From Hallerella sp963629575 (GTDB lineage: Bacteria > Fibrobacterota > Fibrobacteria > Fibrobacterales > Fibrobacteraceae): DNA of 30,685 nucleotides. The stretch covers positions 1 to 30,685 of the forward strand of contig CAVGIM010000035.1 in the NCBI GenBank assembly GCA_963629575.1. The letters are read 5' to 3'. Shown piece by piece: positions 6,994 to 15,253 of the stretch. The notes beneath the pieces are model-generated. The model was not told the origin of the DNA and made no database searches. It saw only the letters and a list, made by a program, of their open reading frames with translations. Positions within the stretch are counted from its first letter, which is position 1; every line of letters starts with the position of its first letter. The position numbers and the translations under genes are program-made.

Positions 6994-7311
6994 ATGCGCA
7001 AGATGTCCCACTATGTCTATATGCTCGAATGCAAGGGCGGTCGAATCTATACAGGCTACGCGACCGATGTCGAGAAGCGTTTCGAAGCCCACCGGCAAGG
7101 CAAGGGAGCGCGCTTTACCAAGGCGTTTCCGCCAAAAAAAATTCTGAAAGTCTTTACCTTAAAATCCAAGCACGATGCGCTGCGACTCGAAGCCTTGATC
7201 AAGCGGCAAAGTTCCACCGCCAAGCGGCACTGCATCCTGCTCGCCGATGGAATCCTCCCGGACTTTTTTTACAAGCAATCAAGAAGTCCTGGCAAAAAAA
7301 CATCCGAGTAA
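6994..7311 (+). CDS. GIY-YIG nuclease-superfamily protein
   Basis: The 105-residue protein is a single GIY-YIG domain of the short UPF0213/YhbQ type. The motif reads YVYMLECKGGRIYTGYATDV (residues 7-26), so YVY and YTG stand in for GIY and YIG, as is usual in this subfamily. It continues with EKRFEAHRQGKGARFTKAFPPKK, which carries the conserved Arg and His. Stand-alone members may act on DNA, but their cellular role is not settled. The extra C-terminal basic end (SRSPGKKTSE) is slightly longer than usual. A second in-frame ATG (7003) is also possible. The gene begins 17 bases after the rpsA terminator and precedes the GH31 gene by 51 bases. Confidence 0.85.
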   Translation: MRKMSHYVYMLECKGGRIYTGYATDVEKRFEAHRQGKGARFTKAFPPKKILKVFTLKSKHDALRLEALIKRQSSTAKRHCILLADGILPDFFYKQSRSPGKKTSE

Positions 7312-7362
7312 CCGATCCGACAATTCGAATTTATTTTTGGTTAACAAAATCAAGAAGGCATT

Positions 7363-9291
7363 ATGGACTTTTCAAAAATTCCCCATCCTGTCAATTTCAA
7401 GTTTCGTGATTCCATACCAAGTAAAGCGTTCACCCACCTCGGAAACGGATTTTTCCGCCTGCAGATTTCTTTCGGCTGCGAAAATCCAAGACCGTTTGAA
7501 TGGAACGAAGAAGCGTTCCGCACAAATGAAGATCCAAAAAAATTTTTGAACCGAGTCCAGTTTTCAAAAGGAAAACTGCAGATCTTTTCCTCATCTGAAG
7601 AAATCCTTTTGGAAAGCTCTCGCGAAGGATTTTTCGGAACCTGCCAAAACCGCTGGCTGATGCGGTTTGAAGCAAGCGAAGACTTTCACTTTTACGGGTT
7701 GGGAGAACGCGCCGGAAAGCTCGACCGCAAAGGGACACGCGCACAAATGTGGAACGTAGATGCCTGGGGCGCACACGGAACCGTCAAATGCCGCGACGAC
7801 GAACCCGAACCGCTCTACGCAAACATCCCTTTCTTGCTCATTCGAAAAGGCGAAAATGCCGTCGGGATTCTCGTAAACGATGCGGGGCGCGTCTTCTTTT
7901 CGCTCTCGCCAGATATGCGACTTCACCCGAGCCAGGAACCGGTTCAAGGCTCGTCCCTTTATTTCGGCAGCACAAGCAGTCCCGCCGATGTTCTCTTTAT
8001 CGTCGGAAGCGATGCCGCAGACGTCATCTCCAAACTGGGAAAACTCGCCGGACCGCTCCACGTTCCACCGGAATGGGCACTAGGCTATCACCAAAGCCGC
8101 TGGGGATACGCAGGAACAAAAGATTTGACCTATCTGGATAAAGAAATGTCCGAACGAAAAATTCCGTGCGACGGATTGTTTCTCGACATCGACTACATGG
8201 ACCGCTACAAGGTATTCACGACAAATGAAAAAACATTCCGAAATCCTGAACAGATTACGAAAGCGCTTTTGAAAAAAGGACGGCATGTCATCCCGATTCT
8301 CGACCCGGGCGTCCGCGATGAAAATTACTTTGTACGAAACGACGGAATCAGAAAGAAAATTTTTTGCAAGAATCCGAACGGGGGTTTTTACCGCGGATTC
8401 GTATGGCCCGGAGCAACGCTTTTCCCGGATTTTTCCACTGAAGACGGCAGGTCGTGGTGGGCAAAGCGCGTTGAAAAATTTTCAAAGAAAGGCTTTTACG
8501 GCTACTGGATAGACATGAACGATCCGAGCACGGGTTCCGTTTCCGACGACGAAATGCTCTTCTTCCACGGAAAAAAGGATCACGAAAGTTTTCACAATCT
8601 CTATGCAAGCGGCATGGCGAAAGCAACTTTTGAAGGATTAAAGAAAGCGCACCCGAAAGAAAGTCCGTTCATCCTTTCCCGCAGCGCAAGCTTCGGAACG
8701 GGACGCTACGCGGGCATCTGGCTCGGCGACAACTTCAGCACATGGAAATCCTTGAAAGAATCCATCCCGATGGCGCTGAACGTTTCCCTTTCAGGAATCC
8801 CCTTAGTCGGCGCGGACGTCGGAGGCTTCGGCGAAGATTCCTCGGCGGAACTGCTCGCCCGCTGGGCGGAAGCCGCCGTGCTCTTTCCCTTTTTCCGCAT
8901 CCACTCTTCCAAAAACTGCAAGAGACAGGAACCGTGGGCTTTCGGGAAGTCTTGCGAAGAACGCGTCAGGAACGCAATTCTCTTTCGGGAGAGAATGCGA
9001 CCGATTCTGTACAAATTATTTAAAGAAGCGAGGGAGACGGGAGCACCCGTGATGCGTCCGCTCTTTTACCTGGGAAAGGCCGCCGCGAAAATTTCCGACG
9101 CCCGGATGGAAGACGAATATCTCGTCGGGAATTCCCTGCTGGTCGCTCCAATTCTTGAAGAAGGCGCAAAGAGCCGCCCGGTCGAGCTTCCCCGGGGCAA
9201 ATGGCAAAACCTTTCGACCGGAAAAATCTTTTCGGGAAAGTTTACCTACTTGCCGTCAAGGCTCGAACTCGCCGTTTTCGGGAAAGTGTGA
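7363..9291 (+). CDS. Glycoside hydrolase family 31 (alpha-glucosidase-like)
   Basis: The 642-residue product is a GH31 enzyme, a family that hydrolyses alpha-glucosidic or alpha-xylosidic bonds with retention of configuration. After an N-terminal beta-sandwich (about 1-225) the (beta/alpha)8 barrel contains GLFLDIDYMDRYKVFT, the nucleophile segment YWIDMNDPS (Asp384), and the acid/base segment GIWLGDNFSTW (Asp456). The residue after DMN is Asp rather than the common Glu. A C-terminal beta domain ends at 642. No signal peptide is seen, so the enzyme is probably cytoplasmic and acts on imported or stored oligosaccharides. AAGAAGG precedes the ATG. Whether it prefers glucosides or another sugar cannot be told. 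Coding sequence is somewhat richer in A than its neighbours. Confidence 0.93.
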   Translation: MDFSKIPHPVNFKFRDSIPSKAFTHLGNGFFRLQISFGCENPRPFEWNEEAFRTNEDPKKFLNRVQFSKGKLQIFSSSEEILLESSREGFFGTCQNRWLMRFEASEDFHFYGLGERAGKLDRKGTRAQMWNVDAWGAHGTVKCRDDEPEPLYANIPFLLIRKGENAVGILVNDAGRVFFSLSPDMRLHPSQEPVQGSSLYFGSTSSPADVLFIVGSDAADVISKLGKLAGPLHVPPEWALGYHQSRWGYAGTKDLTYLDKEMSERKIPCDGLFLDIDYMDRYKVFTTNEKTFRNPEQITKALLKKGRHVIPILDPGVRDENYFVRNDGIRKKIFCKNPNGGFYRGFVWPGATLFPDFSTEDGRSWWAKRVEKFSKKGFYGYWIDMNDPSTGSVSDDEMLFFHGKKDHESFHNLYASGMAKATFEGLKKAHPKESPFILSRSASFGTGRYAGIWLGDNFSTWKSLKESIPMALNVSLSGIPLVGADVGGFGEDSSAELLARWAEAAVLFPFFRIHSSKNCKRQEPWAFGKSCEERVRNAILFRERMRPILYKLFKEARETGAPVMRPLFYLGKAAAKISDARMEDEYLVGNSLLVAPILEEGAKSRPVELPRGKWQNLSTGKIFSGKFTYLPSRLELAVFGKV

Positions 9292-9308
9292 GTTCCGATG
9301 GAGCGCAC

Positions 9309-9341
9309 AAAAAAAACGTAGGCATCGAAAGAAGCCTACGT
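9309..9341 (-). terminator. Rho-independent terminator of thrS
   Basis: On the minus strand ACGTAGGC (9341-9334) pairs with GCCTACGT (9323-9316), followed by a T run (A on the plus strand, 9309-9316). It lies 17 bases after the thrS stop and inside the gap to the convergent GH31 gene. Confidence 0.88.
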
Positions 9342-9357
9342 CTGCAAATATCTTTTA

Positions 9358-11295
9358 CTACCTCACAACCTTCCGATCTTCCTCGGTCATCTTGAGGAAG
9401 TCCGCAACGGTCATCTGGCCCTTGTCGCCTTCCTTGCGCTTGCGGACGGATATGACATTTTCTGTCACTTCCTTTTCGCCTACGATGAGCAGGTACGGTA
9501 CCTTCTGGAGTTCGCACTGGCGAATCTTGTAGCCGAGCTTCTCGTTCGATTCATCGACTTCCACGCGGACGCCGGACGCTTCGAGTTCGCGCTTCACCCG
9601 GTTTGCGTAATCGACGAACTTTTCGGAAATCGGAAGGACGCGCGCCTGCACAGGCGCAAGCCACAGCGGGAAATCTCCCATATATTCCTCGATGAGGATG
9701 CCGAGGAATCGCTCGATGGAGCCGACCGCTGCGCGGTGGAGCATCACCGGGATATGCTTCTGGTTGTCTTTGCCGACATATTCCGCACCGAGACGCTGCG
9801 GCAGGTTGAAATCCACCTGGATCGTTCCGCACTGCCAATCGCGTCCGAGGGAATCTTTCAGCGTGAATTCGAGCTTCGGACCGTAAAATGCGCCTTCGCC
9901 CGGATTCAGCACATAATCGAGCCCGGCGAGCTTTGTCGCTTCGGCGAGAGCCGCTTCGGCCTTGTCCCAGATTTCATCGCTTCCCACGCGCTTTGCCGGA
10001 CGGGTCGAGAACTTCACCTTCACATCGTCGAATCCGAAATCGTGATAGATTTCCTTTACAAGGTGGCAGAAATTTGCGACCTCGCTCGCGATCTGGTCTT
10101 CGGTACAAAAGATGTGTGCATCGTCCTGCACAAATCCGCGGACGCGCATCAGCCCGTGCATCGTTCCCGCAGGCTCGTAGCGGTGGCACTTGCCGAACTC
10201 GGCGAGACGCATCGGAAGGTCGCGCCAACTCCGCAGCTGGGAATTGAAAATCAAGATGTGGCACGGGCAGTTCATCGGCTTCACGGCCATTTCCACGTCG
10301 CCGGCGAGCGTCTTGAACATGTTCTCGTTGTACTTGTCCGCATGGCCGGACTTTATCCACAGAACCTTGTTCACGATTTCCGGCGTGATGACTTCCTGGT
10401 AGCCCCGATGGTCGATTTTCCCGCGAATGTAATCCTTGAGCGCGTTCACCATCTTCGTTCCCTTCGGATGCCAGAACACCATGCCGGGCGAATGGTCCTC
10501 GATGTGGTAGAGGTCCATTTCCTTGCCTATCTTCCGGTGGTCGCGCTTGGCGGCTTCTTCCAAAAATTTCAAGTATGTCGCGAGGCCGTCCTTGTCCGCA
10601 AAGCAGGTGCCATAGATACGCGTCAGCTGGTCGGACTTCTGATCCCCGTGCCAATAGGCGCCCGCAAGCGAGAGAATCTTGAAGCACTTGAGCTTTCCCG
10701 TGCTGGGAACATGGGGACCCGCGCAGAGATCTTCCCAGTTCTTTCCCGGTTCGCCTGTCGCATAGAAACTGATCTTACAGTCCTTGCCTTCGCGTTCAAT
10801 CGCGCGCTCGGCGTTGTCGTGCTTGTACTTGTCGCCTTCGGTACGCCTAAGGCCCTCTTCGGCAGAAACTTCGATACGGGTAAACGGACGGTCTTCCTGG
10901 ATGATTTCCTTCATCCGCTTTTCGATTTTCGGGAAGTCCTCTTCCTTGAGCGGTGTCGGCGTCATCAAATCGTAATAGAAACCTTTCTCGATTGCCGGGC
11001 CGTAAGCGAGCTTCGTCCCCGGGAACAGATCGCAAATCGCTTCCGCGAGGACATGGCTGCAGGAATGGCGCAAAAGCATGAGCGCATCGGGATCGTCATT
11101 CGAAGGCGTGATTATCCGGATGTTCCCGCTCTCGGTAAGCGGACGGGAAAGGTCTAGAACCTTGTCGCCAAGCTTTACGCCCAGAGCCTTGCGCGCGAGC
11201 CCCTGGGAAATTCCTTCCGCAATTTCCTTGCCGGTAATGCCCGATGCTACGGAACGTACGGAGCCATCGGGAAAGGTGAGTTCGATTTGAGACAT
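9358..11295 (-). CDS. thrS: Threonine--tRNA ligase
   Basis: The start at 11295 (AAAGGA ahead of the ATG) gives 645 residues, the usual length; a longer frame to 11346 adds a non-homologous leader. Order of domains: TGS (1-63), editing/SAD domain with the zinc-type motif HSCSH (77-81), class II catalytic core, and anticodon-binding domain (about 540-645). The core shows KPMNCPCH with the zinc-ligand Cys, motif 2 as RYEPAGTMHGLMRVRGF, and motif 3 near MLHRAAVGSIERFLGILIEE. The enzyme charges tRNA-Thr and edits mischarged Ser-tRNA. Between the gene and the pectate lyase upstream is a GGGCG-GTTCT-CGCCC hairpin (11311-11325) just before the ribosome binding site. It might affect translation, but I have no direct evidence. 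Confidence 0.97.
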   Translation of the reverse strand: MSQIELTFPDGSVRSVASGITGKEIAEGISQGLARKALGVKLGDKVLDLSRPLTESGNIRIITPSNDDPDALMLLRHSCSHVLAEAICDLFPGTKLAYGPAIEKGFYYDLMTPTPLKEEDFPKIEKRMKEIIQEDRPFTRIEVSAEEGLRRTEGDKYKHDNAERAIEREGKDCKISFYATGEPGKNWEDLCAGPHVPSTGKLKCFKILSLAGAYWHGDQKSDQLTRIYGTCFADKDGLATYLKFLEEAAKRDHRKIGKEMDLYHIEDHSPGMVFWHPKGTKMVNALKDYIRGKIDHRGYQEVITPEIVNKVLWIKSGHADKYNENMFKTLAGDVEMAVKPMNCPCHILIFNSQLRSWRDLPMRLAEFGKCHRYEPAGTMHGLMRVRGFVQDDAHIFCTEDQIASEVANFCHLVKEIYHDFGFDDVKVKFSTRPAKRVGSDEIWDKAEAALAEATKLAGLDYVLNPGEGAFYGPKLEFTLKDSLGRDWQCGTIQVDFNLPQRLGAEYVGKDNQKHIPVMLHRAAVGSIERFLGILIEEYMGDFPLWLAPVQARVLPISEKFVDYANRVKRELEASGVRVEVDESNEKLGYKIRQCELQKVPYLLIVGEKEVTENVISVRKRKEGDKGQMTVADFLKMTEEDRKVVR

Positions 11296-11363
11296 GATAA
11301 ATCCTTTTGTGGGCGGTTCTCGCCCGGTTCCCCAGAAATACGACATCTGGCGGTGCGGAGAAT

Positions 11364-13208
11364 CTAGAAAGATTTTTCGATATACGAATCCCAGTCGTGC
11401 GGCCCGGCAAGACTTTTTACCCTCGCGGGAACATTTTGTACCGCATCCGTTTCATAGTTATAGGGAACCGAATCTAGAGTCACCGGATCTTTTAGAAGCG
11501 TGTAAGGCTCTGTGGTGATATAGCGTTCCCCCAAAATGCCTCCCGACGAAGTTCCGTCGCGCGTGCCCGTTGTATTGTCGAACTGGTTTCCTCTCTGCAA
11601 GATATAGGCATAGACATTGTACATAAAGTGAATCGGATTGTTCACGTTCTTGAAATAGTTGTTTTCTATCAAGGCGGAACCATAAGACCCGACACCGATG
11701 CAGTATAGATTTCCCGCGGCATCGTAATAATTGTTGTAGATATGGGCGTTGCCATACATGACGCGCGGCATTCTTTCGTTGACAAGCGTACCGAACCAGC
11801 AATGATGATAAGTCACCTTGAGATAGCCGAAATCTTCCGGGTGGTCGGAAGCCCCGCTGCCGATTAGCGAATTCAATCTGTGCGGATGAGACGCCAGAGT
11901 GTACCAGAACTTGACATAGGATACGGTAACATAGTTTGCCTGCCCCGTAATGTCCAGGTTTCCATCTTCGGCGTCCCAGATGTTCAAATGGGAAAGAAAC
12001 ACGTTCGTCGATTTTCCGCTTACCGCAATGCCGTCGCTCGGACCGGGATTCGGGTATGTTCCCCGAATGTTCAAGTTGTACACGATGACGTTCCTGACGC
12101 CGCTTATCGAAAGTCCTCCGTAGATCGTGGAGCTGGAATCCACGCCCATGATCGTCTTGTCGCTTGCGACTTTCAATCCATAGCCGTCGCCATCGGTAGT
12201 TCGAATCGTCCCTTCGACCAATACGATTTTCGCTTCTTTCGCCTGGACCGCGGCCTTGAAATCCGCATATGTGGAAACCCGCACCGTATCACCGCCCAGA
12301 CCGCCCGTAGTTCCCCCGTTCAGGCTCGCGTAGCCATCTGCCTCGATTTCCCATAGCGGCTTCTTTTCGGGTTCGACAATGACGAATTGCCCGCTTTTCA
12401 CGGCTTCGCCATAGCCGCCAACCGTCGTCACGCGAAAATCATAGACGCCTTCGTCTCCAGTAGCCGTTCCCGAAAACTCTACGATTTTTTTGTCAACGAC
12501 AGTTCTTGCCACGATTCCCTGCGGAAGCCCCTCGACCCGGACAGAATCGCAATTTTCGAAGGCATAGGAAAATGCGACAATCTCGCTTCCTCGAGAAACC
12601 GTCTGGCGCGAGCTTCCGGCGCCACGTTTCGCGAGACTTGCGACCGGAATCGTATCCAGTTCAATCGTCAAGCCTTTTTCTTCCAAACCGACAACAAGCC
12701 TTTTTTCAACAAATCCTTCCTTTTTCACGACAAGCGTATCTACCATCTTCTCGGAGGACTTTGCGAGCATGACCGCGCTACGGCCCTTATGCCTGATCTG
12801 CACCAGGTATCGGGATTGGCTTTTTTCCAGGCGATTCAAATCGACGAAATGCGTTCCCGCGGCAAACCTTCGCGAGTCCGAAAGCAAGAGCTTTCCATTG
12901 AAATCGAAGACATGGATCTGCAGATTTTCCACTCCCGCGGAGACCTCTACCTGCAAGATTCCCTTTCGAATCGAATAGTTCAGATTTCCATTTCCGCGTT
13001 TTGCCATTCCGGAAGTTTCTTCGCCGCTTTCCAGGGAAAAGCCTCCCGAGGCGTCAGAAAAGGAGGATATGCCGGATAAAGCCAGCGAAACCTGCGCGCT
13101 GTCAACCGGAAATCCTCCGCTTTTGACCACCCCCTGCACGGAAACAGAAGCAACCACCGGGAACGAAGCGATCGATCCCAAGAGGAAAAGTCTTTCAAGA
13201 AAACCCAT
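11364..13208 (-). CDS. Secreted modular pectate lyase, PL1 type
   Basis: The ATG at 13208 (GGAG five bases ahead) gives 614 residues with a signal peptide ending near PVVAS (about residues 1-22). Next comes a carboxypeptidase-regulatory-like beta domain (about 24-55, QGVVKSGGFPVDSAQ). A module follows that resembles the C-terminal sorting or adhesion domains of gliding bacteria (about 70-150, IHVFDFNGKLLLSDSRRF), then an Ig-like domain (about 190-270). The rest is a PL1 right-handed beta helix: TIMGVDSSSTIYGG, DGNLDITGQANYVTVSYV with probable calcium ligands, and NERMPRVMYG with the catalytic-type Arg residues 479 and 482. It should cleave pectate by beta elimination outside the cytoplasm. 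It is transcribed divergently from lrgAB. Confidence 0.9.
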   Translation of the reverse strand: MGFLERLFLLGSIASFPVVASVSVQGVVKSGGFPVDSAQVSLALSGISSFSDASGGFSLESGEETSGMAKRGNGNLNYSIRKGILQVEVSAGVENLQIHVFDFNGKLLLSDSRRFAAGTHFVDLNRLEKSQSRYLVQIRHKGRSAVMLAKSSEKMVDTLVVKKEGFVEKRLVVGLEEKGLTIELDTIPVASLAKRGAGSSRQTVSRGSEIVAFSYAFENCDSVRVEGLPQGIVARTVVDKKIVEFSGTATGDEGVYDFRVTTVGGYGEAVKSGQFVIVEPEKKPLWEIEADGYASLNGGTTGGLGGDTVRVSTYADFKAAVQAKEAKIVLVEGTIRTTDGDGYGLKVASDKTIMGVDSSSTIYGGLSISGVRNVIVYNLNIRGTYPNPGPSDGIAVSGKSTNVFLSHLNIWDAEDGNLDITGQANYVTVSYVKFWYTLASHPHRLNSLIGSGASDHPEDFGYLKVTYHHCWFGTLVNERMPRVMYGNAHIYNNYYDAAGNLYCIGVGSYGSALIENNYFKNVNNPIHFMYNVYAYILQRGNQFDNTTGTRDGTSSGGILGERYITTEPYTLLKDPVTLDSVPYNYETDAVQNVPARVKSLAGPHDWDSYIEKSF

Positions 13209-13282
13209 AGACACTCCGTCAAAGAATTCCCCTTCAATTTATCCGCTTTTCCCCGAGACGGATTGATGTTCCGCGCAAAAGC

Positions 13283-13298
13283 GTTGTCAGTGGACAAC
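13283..13298. promoter_or_regulatory. Inverted repeat between divergent genes, possible operator
   Basis: GTTGTC and GACAAC (13283-13288 and 13293-13298) form a 6-4-6 palindrome in the 116-base gap between the pectate lyase and lrgA starts. It overlaps a TTGTCA -35-like box for lrgA. A regulator binding here could affect either gene. Confidence 0.3.
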
Positions 13299-13308
13299 CT
13301 GGAATTGC

Positions 13309-13314
13309 TATCTT
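13309..13314 (+). promoter_or_regulatory. -10-like box (TATCTT) before lrgA
   Basis: TATCTT ends ten bases before the lrgA ATG. A TTGTCA -35-like box lies 19 bases upstream (13284-13289). The predicted leader would be only a few bases long. Confidence 0.3.
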
Positions 13315-13324
13315 TGGCGTCGCC

Positions 13325-13690
13325 ATGCGACTTCTACTTCAGTTAGCCCTGATTCTCTCCGTCTGCTTTATCGGAGACTTTTTCCATCGGGTCTGCGGTT
13401 TTCCTCTACCGAGCAACATCACCGCCATGCTAATCCTCTTTCTGTTACTTTGTACGAAAATCGTCAAGGTCGATCAGATCGCGGAAATGTCCAACTTTTT
13501 TCTCAAGCGTCTCCCATTCTTCTTCTTGCCGCCATGCATCGGGATTCTCGCCATCTACGGACAGCTCAAGGGAAACATCCTGATTCTCGTCGCCCTGTGC
13601 GTCTTCGCTACGATTCTCACGATGGCGGTCACCGGAAAAGTCACCGAGATTCTGGTCAAGCTTTTCGAAAAGAGGAAACATCATGAATGA
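13325..13690 (+). CDS. lrgA: LrgA/CidA family holin-like protein
   Basis: The 121-residue protein has four hydrophobic segments (about residues 3-22, 27-45, 60-82 and 87-108) and the family order of a PLPSNITAMLILFLLL segment followed by a FFLPPCIGIL segment. LrgA/CidA proteins form membrane oligomers compared to phage holins. In different bacteria they affect murein hydrolase activity, pyruvate or glycolate export, or cell lysis. The C-terminal end is basic and cytoplasmic (KLFEKRKHHE). Its last eight bases overlap the start of lrgB, so the two are translated together and probably act as a pair. No dedicated regulator gene is adjacent. Confidence 0.88.
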   Translation: MRLLLQLALILSVCFIGDFFHRVCGFPLPSNITAMLILFLLLCTKIVKVDQIAEMSNFFLKRLPFFFLPPCIGILAIYGQLKGNILILVALCVFATILTMAVTGKVTEILVKLFEKRKHHE

Positions 13691-14378
13691 AGTCCTGAAC
13701 ACACCGTTTTTCGGAATCGTCCTCACGATAGTCGCTTACGAAACGGGCGTCTTTCTCAGCCGAAAGTTCAAGCTCGCCATCTGCAACCCGATGCTTGTCG
13801 CAAGCATTCTCCTCATCGGATTCTTGCTCCTCACCGGAATCGACCTGGAAACTTACGACATTGGCGGCGACTACATCGCCATCTTCCTTGCCCCGGTAAC
13901 CGCCGTGCTGGCCGTTCCCCTTTACAGGCAACTCGAAAACCTCAAGAAACATTTCTTTCCCATTGTCGTCGGAATCCTCTCCGGATGCCTCACCTCGTTC
14001 TCCCTGGTGACGTTCCTCGCCAGGCTTCTCGAAATTTCGCCGACGCTGAAAATCTCCCTCCTTCCGAAATCCATCACCATCCCGATGGGAATCGAACTTT
14101 CGAACGAAATCGGAGCGGTTCCCGCCATCACCATCGCGGCCATCGTCATCACGGGAATCACCGGCGGCGTTGTCGCCCCGTTCGTCTGCAAGATTTTCCG
14201 GATCAAGCATCCCGTCGCCCAGGGAATCGCCATCGGGACATCGTCTCACGCCATCGGGACCGCGAAAGCGCTCGAAATGGGAGAAGTCCAGGGCGCGATG
14301 AGTTCGCTAGCCATCGGAGTTGCCGGGATTCTCACATCGATATTGGTCCCGGTCCTGCTGCATTTTTTGAACGCCTAG
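13683..14378 (+). CDS. lrgB: LrgB/CidB family membrane protein
   Basis: The 231-residue protein has the hydrophobic pattern and conserved blocks of LrgB: LLTGIDLETYDIGGDYIAIF near the N-terminus, LLPKSITIPMGIELSNEIG in the middle and SHAIGTAKALEMGE towards the end. Homologues transport small organic acids such as glycolate or pyruvate in plants and bacteria and influence lysis in staphylococci. Which applies here cannot be told from sequence. The ATG lies inside the lrgA 3' end behind GAGGAAA, an eight-base overlap. The 3' end overlaps the convergent ttcA-like gene by 47 bases, so there is no terminator between them. Confidence 0.92.
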   Translation: MNEVLNTPFFGIVLTIVAYETGVFLSRKFKLAICNPMLVASILLIGFLLLTGIDLETYDIGGDYIAIFLAPVTAVLAVPLYRQLENLKKHFFPIVVGILSGCLTSFSLVTFLARLLEISPTLKISLLPKSITIPMGIELSNEIGAVPAITIAAIVITGITGGVVAPFVCKIFRIKHPVAQGIAIGTSSHAIGTAKALEMGEVQGAMSSLAIGVAGILTSILVPVLLHFLNA

Positions 14379-15252
14379 TTTCCGCCTCGAAGCGTTCCAG
14401 AAAGGAATGCCTTTTCCCTTCTGCCTTGTAACCGGGAAACGTTTCGATGCAAACGGAATGCAGGCTGTTGAAAATGCTCTTTTCGATGTTCGGATTTTCC
14501 TTTTTCAGACGGCAAATCAGTTCCTTGACCTCTTGCCGCTTGCTCTCGCAAGCTCCGGATTCGACATTTTCCGTAAAGCGACAGGCGCAGCGGATAAACT
14601 CCAGGCCGTTCGCTTTCGTCCATGCGACGATATCGTCTTCGTGGACAAGGTAAAGGGGACGGATCAGCGTCATGCCTTCAAAATTCTGGCTGTGAAGTTT
14701 CGGAAGCATCGCCTGCAATTGCGAAGCGTAAAACATGCTCATCACGGTCGTTTCGATGACATCGGAAAAATGGTGTCCCAAGGCTATCTTGTTGCAGCCC
14801 AGTTCTTTCGCCTGGTGATAGAGATGACCGCGACGCATTCGGGCGCAGATGTAGCACGGAGAATGTTCGAACGTATTTGCCACGTCGAAGATATCCGTCT
14901 TGAAAATCGTGACGGGAATTTTCAAAAGCGCCGCGTTCTTCCTGATTTTTGCCAGGTTCGCTTCGTTGTAGCCGGGGTCCATTACGAGATACCGAACTTC
15001 GAACGGAACTTCCGTATAGCGGTGGAGCATTTGCATAAGCTTTGCGAGCAGCATGGAATCCTTTCCGCCCGAAATGCAGACCGCAATCCTATCGCCGGAT
15101 TCAATCAGCCGATAGCGCTTGATCGCCGAGACAAAGGGGCTCCACAGGCGACCGCGAAATTTCCTCGAAACGCCTTGTTCCACCTTTTGCGCAAAGGAAA
15201 GAGGCGCTTTCTTCGAACTTTCCGAATTTTTCTGTTCCCGTTCGACAGGCAT
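14332..15252 (-). CDS. ttcA: TtcA-like tRNA 2-thiocytidine synthetase
   Basis: The 306-residue protein is a PP-loop ATPase of the TtcA/TtuA group. The PP-loop SGGKDS is at residues 61-66 and the CxxC is Cys133-Cys136. A third set of Cys (222, 224, 235) lies where TtcA has the last ligand of its iron-sulfur cluster. TtcA adds sulfur to cytidine 32 of certain tRNAs. The C-x-C pattern at 222-224 differs from the textbook enterobacterial enzyme, so the exact tRNA position is not certain. The ATG is one base after the stop of the upstream carboxypeptidase (TGAAATG), with GGAG seven bases ahead, so it is the last gene of the operon. Its end overlaps convergent lrgB. Confidence 0.85.
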   Translation of the reverse strand: MPVEREQKNSESSKKAPLSFAQKVEQGVSRKFRGRLWSPFVSAIKRYRLIESGDRIAVCISGGKDSMLLAKLMQMLHRYTEVPFEVRYLVMDPGYNEANLAKIRKNAALLKIPVTIFKTDIFDVANTFEHSPCYICARMRRGHLYHQAKELGCNKIALGHHFSDVIETTVMSMFYASQLQAMLPKLHSQNFEGMTLIRPLYLVHEDDIVAWTKANGLEFIRCACRFTENVESGACESKRQEVKELICRLKKENPNIEKSIFNSLHSVCIETFPGYKAEGKRHSFLERFEAETRRSKNAAGPGPISM

Positions 15253-15253
15253 T

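Noticed and set aside
9736..11157. Long antisense ORF opposite thrS
   Set aside because: It is a shadow frame; thrS is certain on the other strand.
11296..11363. T-box or other riboswitch ahead of thrS
   Set aside because: Only 68 bases separate the genes and just a 5-bp hairpin is visible, which is too little for a T-box.
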